NCBI RefSeq assembly: GCF_000153285.1
Contig: NZ_CH724168.1
Location: 2,085,455-2,149,454, forward strand
DNA: 64,000 nt
Direction: 5' to 3'
DNA from: Synechococcus sp. WH 7805
GTDB lineage: Bacteria > Cyanobacteriota > Cyanobacteriia > PCC-6307 > Cyanobiaceae
Position 1 is the stretch's first letter. The number at the start of each line of letters is the position of its first letter. The translations under genes and the position numbers were made by a program. This document shows positions 9,531 through 21,817 of this stretch, one piece after another. Under the pieces are notes generated by a model. That model searched no databases. It worked only from the letters and a program-made list of their open reading frames with translations, and was not told the origin of the DNA.

Positions 9531-11288
9531 GTGCCTCGGACTGCTGCACGTCTCTTACTCATTGCGGGAGTTTTGCCCTTTGTCATTGGGGTTTCATCGA
9601 GGGCTCAGGAAGCATTGTCTGCTGGTTCTGCATCAACTGCAGATGGTTCGGAGCTCATTGACCAGTCGACCCTTCCCACTGCGACAGAAATCAAAGGCAC
9701 AAGGCCGAAATCGGATCCTTCAGTCCTTCCTCCAGCCGCAACGACGCTTCCTGAGGGGCAACAAACTCTCCAGGCGCCACCGCCACTCGCACTGCCTGAT
9801 AAGCCTGCTCAGGTCAGGATTCGTGAGCTTCGCCCTCTCACGCTCGCCGAAGTTGAGCGTTTGGTTGAAGTCAACAATCCCAGCCTGAAAGCAGTCGCTA
9901 GTGAGGTACAACAGGCGAAATCATCTCTTCGAGCAGCACTGTCGTCCTGGTATCCCACTCTCAATCTTAATGCTAACGGATTGCCTCAATATCTTTCAGG
10001 AGAGCGGCAGTCATTTAATACCGATTCCAACTTCAATCCTAATCAAAGTTCTGACTTCGATAATCCAAATAATCTCGATTCTTTGTCTGATCGGTCCTCG
10101 GGGGGGTCAAGACGCACTGTTTCATCGCGTTGGTCTGCAAATTTTGCCGCACAGTTGAATTGGAACCTTATCGACCCTGCAAGGGTTCCGCAGATTTCAG
10201 CAGCGCGAGATAATTATGAGCGTACTCAAGACACGTATTTGATTGCACTGCGTGATCTTCGTCTTGAGGCAGCTAACGCTTTCTTCCAACTTCAGCGTCA
10301 AGACGAACAAGTACGAATTGGACAGCAGTCCGTAAGAGCATCGCTGGTTAGTCTCCGCGACGCCAGAGCCCGTTACCAAGCAGGCGTGGCCACGAAGCTC
10401 GAAGTCTTAGAAGCTGAGACACAGCTGGCTCGGGATCAGCAGCTTCTCACCAATGCACTTGGTGCTCAGGTCTTCGCTCGCCGATCTTTGTCGAGTCTGA
10501 TGGACTTGCCCCAAGACATCACCCCTACCTCTGCAACTCCCGCTCGTGTTGTCGGTTTGTGGGAGCCTTCACTGCAGGAAAGCATCATTGCGGCCTACAC
10601 GTTCCGCGAGGAATTGGACCAGTTCCTGCTCGATATTTCTATTAATAACAGCAATGCCAACGCTGCTTTGGCTGCGGTTCAACCAGTTCTGAGTATTTTC
10701 AATAATTTCAATACGCAGCGTTTTCAAGGTGAGGCCAACGCGTTTCCGCCTGTTAATGATGACGTTAATGGGTGGAGTTTTGACAATTCTGTTGGTCTAT
10801 CGGCCCGTTGGAACATTTTTGATGGTGGACGGGCGCGTGCCGAATACCGTCGTAACAAGCAGGCGGCAGAGGAAAGTCAATTCAATTTTGCTTCGGAGCG
10901 CGACAGGATCCGGCTTGAAGTTGAGCAGAGTTTCTATGAACTCAGGGATGCGCAGCAGAACATCCGCACGACAACAAGAGAAGTTCTGTCTGCCACCGAG
11001 TCCCTGCGGTTAGCACGGCTGCGTTTTCAAGCGGGTGTGACCACACAGCGTGAGGTCGTCGATAACCAGCGTGATCTCACCAGTGCTGAGGTGCGTTATG
11101 CCGACGCAATTCTCGATTACAACTCCAATCTTGCTGGATTAAGGCGGCGTACAGGGCTTGATCAAGTTGCGGCTTGTCCTGAGCTCAAGCTGCCAGGTAC
11201 GAAGCCTGAGGTTGATGAAATGGAAGCTGTTCCGATCGAACCAGTCCCCAACATTCCAGCCTGTGAGGCTTCTCAGCTCGGCGCCTGA
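9531..11288 (+). CDS. TolC-family outer membrane efflux protein
   Basis: A 585-residue exported protein. A signal peptide ([15 protein letters not shown], then SSRAQEA) is followed by a proline-rich linker, then two similar halves, each with long alpha-helical stretches (for example [14 protein letters not shown] and [16 protein letters not shown]), as in TolC coiled-coil tunnels. The repeated RYQAGV/RFQAGV motif in each half is characteristic. A low-complexity Asn/Ser/Asp loop is at about 155-190. It is likely the outer-membrane exit duct for a tripartite exporter; the RND pump at 42.6-47.1 kb has no TolC next to it and could use this one. The start is GTG at 9531. Confidence 0.9.
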
Positions 11289-11298
11289 GTCTGGGCCT

Positions 11299-12102
11299 GT
11301 GACCCCAGCTCCTCTATCGCCGACTCAGCTGCTGGCTGTCCATCAACTGCTTGACCATGTTGCTGAAAGACAACGTCAAGACTTTGGCCACATCGTGTCC
11401 GATGTCAAGCCAGATGGGAGTTTGATCACCGCTTGTGATCGCTGGAGTGATGCGACTCTGGTTCAAGGTCTTGGAGAGATTTCACCAGGGGAATGCACCC
11501 TTAGTGAGGAAGGCGACAAACGATGCCCGAGTACGTCAGCGTTCTGGGTTGTTGATCCATTGGATGGGACAACCAACTTCGCTGCAGGTATTCCTTATTG
11601 GGCGATCTCAGTGGCGCGCTTTGTGGATGGTCAACCGATGGAGGCGTTCTTAGAGATTCCTTCCTTGAAACAGCGCATCGTGGCGATTCGTGGTCGTGGT
11701 GCCTGGCGCAATGGCAAGCGGCTGACGACTGAAACCCGTCTGGCGGCAGGAAGTGCCTGCGTATCCCTGTGTAGCCGAGCAATTCGGGTGTTGCAGCGCC
11801 GCCATCAGGAGCCGTTCCCAGGAAAGATTCGTCTGCTTGGGGTTGCCAGCCTCAATCTTGTGAGTGTGGCGATGGGGCAGACCGTGGCTGCATTGGAGGC
11901 TACCCCCAAAATCTGGGATCTTTCCGCGGCTTGGTTAGTGCTGTCGGAGCTTGGTTGCCCTGTTCTTTGGTTGCGTGAAGATCCAACCTCTCTTGTCCCC
12001 GGTCGTGACCTCTCTGATGTGGGTTTCCCAGTGCTCGCAGCCAGTTCCGAGGATCAGCTGACGCGGCTCAAACCTTGGGGGCAGTCCTTGCTTCTGTCTT
12101 AA
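11299..12102 (+). CDS. Inositol monophosphatase family protein
   Basis: A 267-residue soluble phosphatase-like protein. It has the metal-binding motif DPLDGTTNF at about 86-94, an upstream acidic LSEEGD near 69-73, and the second motif WDLSAAW near 214-220. These are the hallmarks of the family that includes inositol monophosphatase, 3'-phosphoadenosine phosphatase (CysQ) and bifunctional FBPase-like enzymes; the sequence alone does not settle the substrate. The start is GTG at 11299, eleven bases after the TolC-like gene stop; the longer frame overlaps that gene and is not credible. Confidence 0.85.
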   Translation: MTPAPLSPTQLLAVHQLLDHVAERQRQDFGHIVSDVKPDGSLITACDRWSDATLVQGLGEISPGECTLSEEGDKRCPSTSAFWVVDPLDGTTNFAAGIPYWAISVARFVDGQPMEAFLEIPSLKQRIVAIRGRGAWRNGKRLTTETRLAAGSACVSLCSRAIRVLQRRHQEPFPGKIRLLGVASLNLVSVAMGQTVAALEATPKIWDLSAAWLVLSELGCPVLWLREDPTSLVPGRDLSDVGFPVLAASSEDQLTRLKPWGQSLLLS

Positions 12103-12695
12103 TGCGGTTTGTAGTTGCTTGAGAGGGGGTGGGAGGTGTTATGGTTATGGACTGCGCGGGGGGCTGAGGCCTGAAGCGCAGCTTTCAAGCATGAAGGGCG
12201 TGAGCTTGTAGTGTTTGGAAGTGCTTACAAGGCCAAAGGGGAGCGATCCCACGGTGTTGTAAGTTTCACAAGCGGTCGCGAGACCGCACCGCCAACCGCT
12301 TCTGCAAGGGAGCGCGACGGCAGAACCTGGACAACTGAAAAGTTTAGGACTGACGCTTTCATCGCGTTTGTTGCTGATGAATCAACTGAGAAGTTGAGGA
12401 GTGAGTGATGAATGAAAGAGCGATGAAGTGTGAGGTCCCGTCAACAACATTCGTTGCGAGAGCATTGTGCTACAACTTGAAGTTTTCACGAGCTTTTGAG
12501 TTGTCGGTGTGCGCAATGTGGAGCAACAACCGGATCTGAGATCCTGGAAAGTCACGAAGGAGAGATTCTAAGTGCACTCTTTTGAACCCTTCTGTCAGAG
12601 GAAGGAGGCATCAACTGTGATCAGTACGCCAGTGCTGATGAATGGGTGAAGCAAATCATTTTGAGGATGCGCGAGCATTCAAGAGGAAATGATCT
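12103..12695 (+). promoter_or_regulatory. Ribosomal RNA operon promoter and leader region
   Basis: 593 bases between the inositol phosphatase-like gene and 16S rRNA with no convincing coding sequence. A possible promoter is TTGAGA at 12119-12124 with TATGGT at 12140-12145 (spacer 15, a little short). A boxA-like element lies at 12323-12337. The remainder should include the 5' strand of the 16S processing stem. Confidence 0.6.
12323..12337 (+). promoter_or_regulatory. boxA-like antitermination element in the rRNA leader
   Basis: GAACCTGGACAACTG matches, with one change, the GAACCTTGACAACTG element in the spacer before 23S at 14726. In cyanobacterial rRNA operons this sequence is known as boxA, bound by Nus factors to prevent early termination. 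Confidence 0.6.
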
Positions 12696-14180
<1,485 letters not shown>

Positions 14181-14364
14181 CAGGGAGACAAACAACGATT
14201 TTGATGTCTGAGTATTTTATTCTTAGGCCGAAATCCTGTCACCTTAGGTCGATCGGTACCTCAGCTTTGAAGCCATCAAATTTGCAGCGATGCAAGTGAG
14301 GATGGTGGAGATTTTTAGTTCCTAAACTTTGTCTAGGTCACACCCCTGAAGGGATGAGACTCCT

Positions 14365-14438
<74 letters not shown>

Positions 14439-14447
14439 TTCGGTGTT

Positions 14448-14520
14448 GGGGGTTTAGCTCAGTTGGTAGAGCGCCTGCTTTGCAAGCAGGATGTCAGGAG
14501 TTCGAGTCTCCTAACCTCCA
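14448..14520 (+). tRNA. tRNA-Ala (TGC)
   Basis: 73 bases with acceptor arms GGGGGTT and AACCTCC (one G-T pair), anticodon TGC at 14481-14483 and the TTCGAGTC T-loop. It follows tRNA-Ile by nine bases in the rRNA spacer. CCA is not encoded. Confidence 0.97.
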
Positions 14521-14938
14521 CTGACCAAACTGTATCCCCATCTCCAAAAGGAATTGGAGTATGAATTCGATTGGAGTGTGATTTTAGACGTGTCCGCTGG
14601 ATGACCCCAGCTTCCTGTCATTCCAAATGAAAGCAAAAAAATTTTGCTAGTTAAATTTGGTTGATAAGATGCTGGGCTCGAGTCAAATGATCAAGCAATT
14701 GATGATTTGATTTGAAGTTCTAGCAGAACCTTGACAACTGCATAGGTAAGTCTGGAAAGAATAAAGCATCTCTCATGGATGCATCATTCTTTTTAAGGAT
14801 GATGTCGATTCTTGAGCAAGAGCCGAGACTCCATCACGTTCTTTTGATTGTGTCGAGCAATCAAGAGTTTGATTTTTGATTCAGCAATGAATCAGGAAGA
14901 ATCTGTTTCAACAACAGCAAGCGTGTTGGAGATTATAT
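14521..14938 (+). other. Internal transcribed spacer before 23S rRNA
   Basis: 418 bases, AT-richer than the genes, with no coding sequence. It contains the boxA element at 14726-14744 and the expected 23S processing stem sequences. Nothing else distinct is visible. Confidence 0.8.
14726..14744 (+). promoter_or_regulatory. boxA antitermination element before 23S rRNA
   Basis: GAACCTTGACAACTGCATA matches the conserved cyanobacterial spacer boxA. It is a near copy of the element in the 16S leader. Confidence 0.75.
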
Positions 14939-17803
<2,865 letters not shown>

Positions 17804-17918
17804 TAATTTGGCTCTTGTCTGAGGCAAGTTTTATTTAGACCAGACCCATTATCTGAAGTGAGAGCTTTGGGTAATGACCTATGCAGTTCTCAGGGTTCAA
17901 CCCTTGGGAATGTATCTA

Positions 17919-18036
17919 TCCTGGTGTTCATGGCGCTGTGGACCCACTCCGATCCATCTCGAACTCGGTTGTGAAACGCAGCAGCGGCGACGATATTTGG
18001 GGGGTAGCCCCCTGAGAAAATAGCTCAATGCCAGGT
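17919..18036 (+). rRNA. rrf: 5S ribosomal RNA
   Basis: About 118 bases. The ends TCCTGGTGTT and ATGCCAGGT pair as the terminal helix, and the interior has the conserved CCGATCCATCTCGAACTCGG segment. It completes the operon. Confidence 0.96.
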
Positions 18037-18054
18037 AAAACATTCCAAACGAAG

Positions 18055-18086
18055 AAAGCCACCCCTTGGAGGGGTGGCTTTTTTTG
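18055..18086 (+). terminator. Strong rRNA operon terminator
   Basis: AAAGCCACCCCT, loop TGG, AGGGGTGGCTTT: a perfect 12-pair stem followed by a T run. It lies 19 bases after 5S rRNA. Confidence 0.95.
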
Positions 18087-18138
18087 TGCCTTATTTTCTT
18101 TGCACGCTAGTTTGGAGTATTGGTGCAAATGTGATCTG

Positions 18139-19071
18139 ATGGCCAAACGGCTGCTTCTGCGCCGAATCGTGCGTTCGCTTTGGTTGGCTTATCAACGCTG
18201 GGCAGGAAGTGATTGTATTGATCTCAGTGCTGCTTTTGCCTATTACACACTGCAATCGATTTTCCCAATTCTGCTGATTTCTTTGTCCCTCGCTTCATTC
18301 TTGTTGGGTAGGCAGGATAATCTCGATCAGCAGATCATCTTTTACGCCAGTGGTGCTCTGCCACCGCCTGCTGTTTCAATCGTGAGGCAAACGTTGAATC
18401 AGCTTGTTCAGCAGGGCTTTGGTGCCGGACTTCTCGGTGCAGCAGTCCTGCTTATCACTGCGGGTAACGTTTACCTCACTCTGCAGCGTGGCGCTGATCG
18501 TCTTTGGAGGGATGTGCTTCGCCCTCTGCCAGAGTCCATGCCCTTTGGCGCACAAGCTTTTCAGTTTGTACGGGTACGAATTGAGGCCTTCTTTATTGTG
18601 ATCCTGATCGGTCTTCTGATTGTTGCTGATCAAATTAGTGTCAATTTGCGGATGATTCCTGCTGGTGTAGTGCAGGATTTTCAGCAATCTCTGCCCTGGC
18701 TCGGGGATTTCCTTGATGCGCTTCCTTTGCTCCAGGTTGGACGTGTGTTGTTCTCTTTTGTTGGGTTTTCATCGATGGCTCTGCTTTTGCAGGCGCTTCT
18801 CCCAAGTCGTCGCGTGCCATTTATCCCTTTAATTCCAGGATCTTTGCTGATTGGTTTTTTGCTTACAACTTTGAATTTAGCGGTGAGTCGAAGCATTCTT
18901 TCTCTGGGTGCTCGCTTTCAAGCCTATGGTGTTATTGGTGGCGTCCTAGTGCTCACATTGTGGGTGTATATGGTTGGTGTTGTGATCTATTTTGGTCAGT
19001 GCTGGAGTGTTGAGCTCGCTTTGATGAGGCAGAAGCAGTGTGGAGATCCGCTTGCTTCTCGTGTCCATTGA
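18139..19071 (+). CDS. YihY/UPF0761 family membrane protein
   Basis: A 310-residue protein with about six hydrophobic segments. It has the family's N-terminal DLSAAFAYYTLQSIFP (about 27-42) and a glycine-rich block near GVIGGVLVLTLWVYM at the end. Members were once called ribonuclease BN but are now thought to be membrane proteins of unknown role. I use the ATG at 18139; the frame is open back to 18028, but that part is the 5S gene and terminator. Confidence 0.88.
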   Translation: MAKRLLLRRIVRSLWLAYQRWAGSDCIDLSAAFAYYTLQSIFPILLISLSLASFLLGRQDNLDQQIIFYASGALPPPAVSIVRQTLNQLVQQGFGAGLLGAAVLLITAGNVYLTLQRGADRLWRDVLRPLPESMPFGAQAFQFVRVRIEAFFIVILIGLLIVADQISVNLRMIPAGVVQDFQQSLPWLGDFLDALPLLQVGRVLFSFVGFSSMALLLQALLPSRRVPFIPLIPGSLLIGFLLTTLNLAVSRSILSLGARFQAYGVIGGVLVLTLWVYMVGVVIYFGQCWSVELALMRQKQCGDPLASRVH

Positions 19072-19120
19072 TCAGCGAATCAAGTAATTATGGATTGTGT
19101 TCGTTCATGTGAGGCTGTGG

Positions 19121-19468
19121 ATGGGTCGTGTTCCTCCTCTTGTCTGGCTGCTTGCTTTGCTGTTGTTGCTGCCCACGACGGCTGGACGCGCTTTGGTCGG
19201 GATTTTTGGCGGAGCTGCTCTTCTGCTGCTGACGCTCTCTCTGGTTTTGGGAGGTCTCGGTTGGTTGGGTTGGAAACGGATGAAAAGCCAGTTCAAGGTC
19301 TGTGGCAATTGCGGTACGACCAATCTCGGCTCGGCGTCGGTTTGCGCAGCCTGTGGTTCTGCTTTGGATATGGGTTCTCAACCATCGGCAAGCAGTTCCT
19401 TTGATGCTGATGCCACACCCGCGAGTTCGGCGACCATCGATGTCAGCGCTGAGGACGTGGAGTCATGA
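19121..19468 (+). CDS. Membrane protein with C-terminal zinc ribbon
   Basis: A 115-residue protein with two N-terminal hydrophobic segments followed by a zinc ribbon, CGNCG...CAACG (about 65-83), and an acidic Ser/Ala-rich tail. Four cysteines in two CX2C pairs should bind one zinc ion. The function is unknown. The start may be the ATG at 19121, or a GTG at 19097 that would add eight residues. Confidence 0.65.
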   Translation: MGRVPPLVWLLALLLLLPTTAGRALVGIFGGAALLLLTLSLVLGGLGWLGWKRMKSQFKVCGNCGTTNLGSASVCAACGSALDMGSQPSASSSFDADATPASSATIDVSAEDVES

Positions 19469-19498
19469 ATAGGCAGTGAATACTTGTGAGTACGTCTT

Positions 19499-19864
19499 CT
19501 AGGGGTTTGATTTCGTATCGGCATTCAATGCAAGTTCATTCAGCTTTCGTTCGCGCAGATAGAGAAATAGTGGGCCACCGCAGGCAAAAGAAATGGTGAC
19601 ACATGCAAGGAGTGTGAATTGCCAACCTTTGACATCCAGGCGTCGGCCCTCTACAACGATCCAGATCGTGAACGCGCTTGCGGCCACCAAGAGATCACGG
19701 CTGAGTGAGCGTGAAGCGGCTGTGAGATTGGCATCTGAGATGAAGCCTGCGAGATCGAAACCACCCGTTGAACTGGATTGAATGAATTCAATGTTCGCTT
19801 GCCAGGGAAGAATGCCACCGAGAACAGCAAGCAGCAGGTAGATCCATGGCAACGCTTTAGGCAC
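19499..19864 (-). CDS. DUF2834-like membrane protein
   Basis: A 121-residue protein with three or four hydrophobic segments, in the layout of the DUF2834 family of small cyanobacterial membrane proteins of unknown function (N-terminal PWIYLLLAVLGGILPW, then a GGFDLAGF loop). The start is GTG at 19864, overlapping the xseB stop by eight bases, so it is probably translated from the xseA-xseB transcript. Confidence 0.7.
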   Translation of the reverse strand: MPKALPWIYLLLAVLGGILPWQANIEFIQSSSTGGFDLAGFISDANLTAASRSLSRDLLVAASAFTIWIVVEGRRLDVKGWQFTLLACVTISFACGGPLFLYLRERKLNELALNADTKSNP

Positions 19865-20138
19865 GAGGTGGATTCTCCGTTAATTCACGTTCCAGCGTAT
19901 CGGGGTTGAGTTGGGCAACGCTCTGTTCGATCTTGTTCAGCAGTTCTTCGCATCGGTTCAGATAGATCTCGGCCCGTTGATGGCCTCCTTGCAGTTCAGC
20001 TAAGGGGATTGAATCATCCTGGAGTTTCGTCAGCAGCAGATCCAGTGCTTGGAGCGACTCCTCATAGCTGAGAGATTCTGCATCCTCCCGCCACTGGCGC
20101 TGGGTGTCATTGCCTTTTGGTTTCGTTGGACGCGGCAT
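19857..20138 (-). CDS. xseB: Exodeoxyribonuclease VII small subunit
   Basis: A 93-residue protein with the XseB core: LSYEESLQALDLLLTKLQ, then IPLAELQGGHQRAEIYLNRCEELL (about 24-71), a helical hairpin that binds XseA. The ATG at 20138 gives the family size; the longer frame is shadow. It follows xseA by 47 bases. Confidence 0.92.
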   Translation of the reverse strand: MPRPTKPKGNDTQRQWREDAESLSYEESLQALDLLLTKLQDDSIPLAELQGGHQRAEIYLNRCEELLNKIEQSVAQLNPDTLERELTENPPRA

Positions 20139-20185
20139 CGGGATGCTTGGGTGCTGTTGTGGTGCTCTCTGCAGTTTGAGAGGAC

Positions 20186-21334
20186 TCAGGGTCTGGACCT
20201 GACTTCTACTGTGCTGACGTCGATCTCTCCGTCGCTGAGGTGAATCACCAGTGGCTGAGATGGACTGGCTTCGGCAACGGATTGAAGCAGGCGCCCCTCG
20301 CTGTCGGTGACCGTGGCGAATCCACGGGCCAGCCATCGTTCAGGTGACAGGGCCTGCAGCAGCCGTCTGCGTTGGTCCAGACGATTACGGCGATCTGCGA
20401 CGACTGCTATTGGATCAAAGCGCGTTAACGCCATCCGTCTCTGTGCCAGCCGTTCCTGCTCTCTGTTCAGTCTCCAGGTCTGATACTGAACCAGCTGAGT
20501 TCGGCATTGATTGAGGTACTGCAGTGCCGCGTTCCGGTTGGGAAGAAGAGTCACAATCGCTGCGGTCGGCGTAGCAGCTCTGAAATCGGCCACAAGATCC
20601 GCAACTGTTAGATCGTCTTCATGGCCTAAACCTGTCACCACTGGGACTGGGTACTGCGCCAACGTTCTGCAAAGCGCTTCATCATCGAAGACCATCAGAT
20701 CCTCGCGACTCCCTCCCCCTCGCGCCAGAACGATGGCATTCACATGCAATGCCTCGATTTGATCGGCCAGTCGTTCGAGTACAGCGCAGATCCGTGGTCC
20801 TACCTCGCCTTGGACGGGGATGGGAATCACGAGGAGCTCGGTCAGCGGCCAGCGTTCCCGCGCCGTGCGCAACATGTCGGCGAGAGCTGAACTCGGAACG
20901 CTCGTGAGGAGTGCGATCCGCTCGGGTGCAGGTGGAAGGGCCCTCCGCCTCGAGGGATTGATCAATCCTTCTTTGCTGAGAACCGCTTTAACCGCTTCAA
21001 AGCGGCGCTCGATCGTGCTTCTGCTGGGACGCAGGTCGATCGCCTGAATGGCAAGGCTTGCTCGAGTGGCCCAAAAGTTCAGTTTCCCCACCACCGTGAC
21101 GCCTTCGCCCTCAGCGGGCACGAAGTTCAACTGCTGCAGCCTTGAAGCCCAGCAGACAACAGTGATGCTGGCGTTTCCGTCGCTGAGCGTTAGCCAGAGA
21201 TGCCCTTTCTTGATCTGCGGACGCAGGGCGCTGCCGTGCACCAGAAACCTTGGAGCAAACCCTCGTTCGAGAAGGGCTCCGACGGAGGCATTTAACTCCT
21301 GTACGGAGTAGCTGGGAATGGAGTCAGCGTTCAA
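20186..21334 (-). CDS. xseA: Exodeoxyribonuclease VII large subunit
   Basis: With XseB this nuclease degrades single-stranded DNA in both directions. The protein has an OB-fold N-terminus (SYSVQELNASVGALLE), the ARGGGSREDLMVF active-site motif, and VVTGLGHEDDLTVADLVADFRAATPTAA. About 382 residues. The likely start is TTG at 21334; the open frame extends to 21385 without a better codon. The start overlaps the upstream 73-codon gene by about 11 bases. Confidence 0.94.
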   Translation of the reverse strand: MNADSIPSYSVQELNASVGALLERGFAPRFLVHGSALRPQIKKGHLWLTLSDGNASITVVCWASRLQQLNFVPAEGEGVTVVGKLNFWATRASLAIQAIDLRPSRSTIERRFEAVKAVLSKEGLINPSRRRALPPAPERIALLTSVPSSALADMLRTARERWPLTELLVIPIPVQGEVGPRICAVLERLADQIEALHVNAIVLARGGGSREDLMVFDDEALCRTLAQYPVPVVTGLGHEDDLTVADLVADFRAATPTAAIVTLLPNRNAALQYLNQCRTQLVQYQTWRLNREQERLAQRRMALTRFDPIAVVADRRNRLDQRRRLLQALSPERWLARGFATVTDSEGRLLQSVAEASPSQPLVIHLSDGEIDVSTVEVRSRP

Positions 21335-21545
21335 GGCGTCGGTAGGCGAACCCCCAGTACAAGCAGATGGCACTGGACAACACAATGACGACTTGCCCCC
21401 AAGGCCGGTTCAGTTGAGTGAGGGCTATGGCAAGAATCACCAATCCACTACTGAGCAACCTGGCACCATCGCGGCGGTTCTTGGCAAAAAAAGTAGGCAA
21501 TTGACTCACAATGCGGCTTTCACTCTCGCGTAGAGCGCTTGTCAC
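21324..21545 (-). CDS. Small membrane protein upstream of xseA
   Basis: About 73 residues with two hydrophobic segments (LLSSGLVILAIALTQL and VVIVLSSAICLYWGF) and basic ends. The family is unknown to me. I place the start at GTG 21545 because the first possible codon (21557) lies inside the hli terminator hairpin. It overlaps xseA and is probably co-transcribed with it. Confidence 0.6.
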   Translation of the reverse strand: MTSALRESESRIVSQLPTFFAKNRRDGARLLSSGLVILAIALTQLNRPWGQVVIVLSSAICLYWGFAYRRLER

Positions 21546-21573
21546 AAAAAAACCCACCGGTGACCGGTGGGTA
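21546..21573 (-). terminator. Terminator of the hli gene
   Basis: On the minus strand ACCCACCG and CGGTGGGT form a stem followed by seven Ts. It lies 30 bases after the hli stop and directly before the small membrane gene. Confidence 0.85.
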
Positions 21574-21602
21574 ATACAACGGATTGGTGCTTGATGCCGA
21601 AA

Positions 21603-21749
21603 TCAGCCGAGGCCGATCTGGGACAGGATGCCCTGGCCGGTGAGCAGTTCGGTGCCAAGGCCGATCACGAAACCGAGCATGGCCAGACGGCCATTCCAGG
21701 TTTCAGCAAAGTTGACGAAGCCGAAGCGGGGTTGCGCGGAGTCAGACAT
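21603..21749 (-). CDS. hli: High-light-inducible protein (Hli)
   Basis: A 48-residue protein, too short for most gene callers. It contains the single chlorophyll a/b-binding type helix: FVNFAETWNGRLAMLGFVIG, with the conserved E-x-x-N-G-R-x-A-M motif at about 16-24. Hli proteins sit in the thylakoid, bind chlorophyll and carotenoid, and protect the photosystems under stress. The start is ATG 21749. It has its own terminator. Confidence 0.95.
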   Translation of the reverse strand: MSDSAQPRFGFVNFAETWNGRLAMLGFVIGLGTELLTGQGILSQIGLG

Positions 21750-21817
21750 GGTGGAAGGTTCCTAACGGATCCAATGTAACAAAGGGTTGACTTTTATTGA
21801 CTGTCGTTACGGCGACA

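Noticed and set aside
12211-12408. 65-codon frame in the rRNA leader
   Set aside because: Composition is not protein-like and it covers the boxA element; it is transcribed leader RNA.
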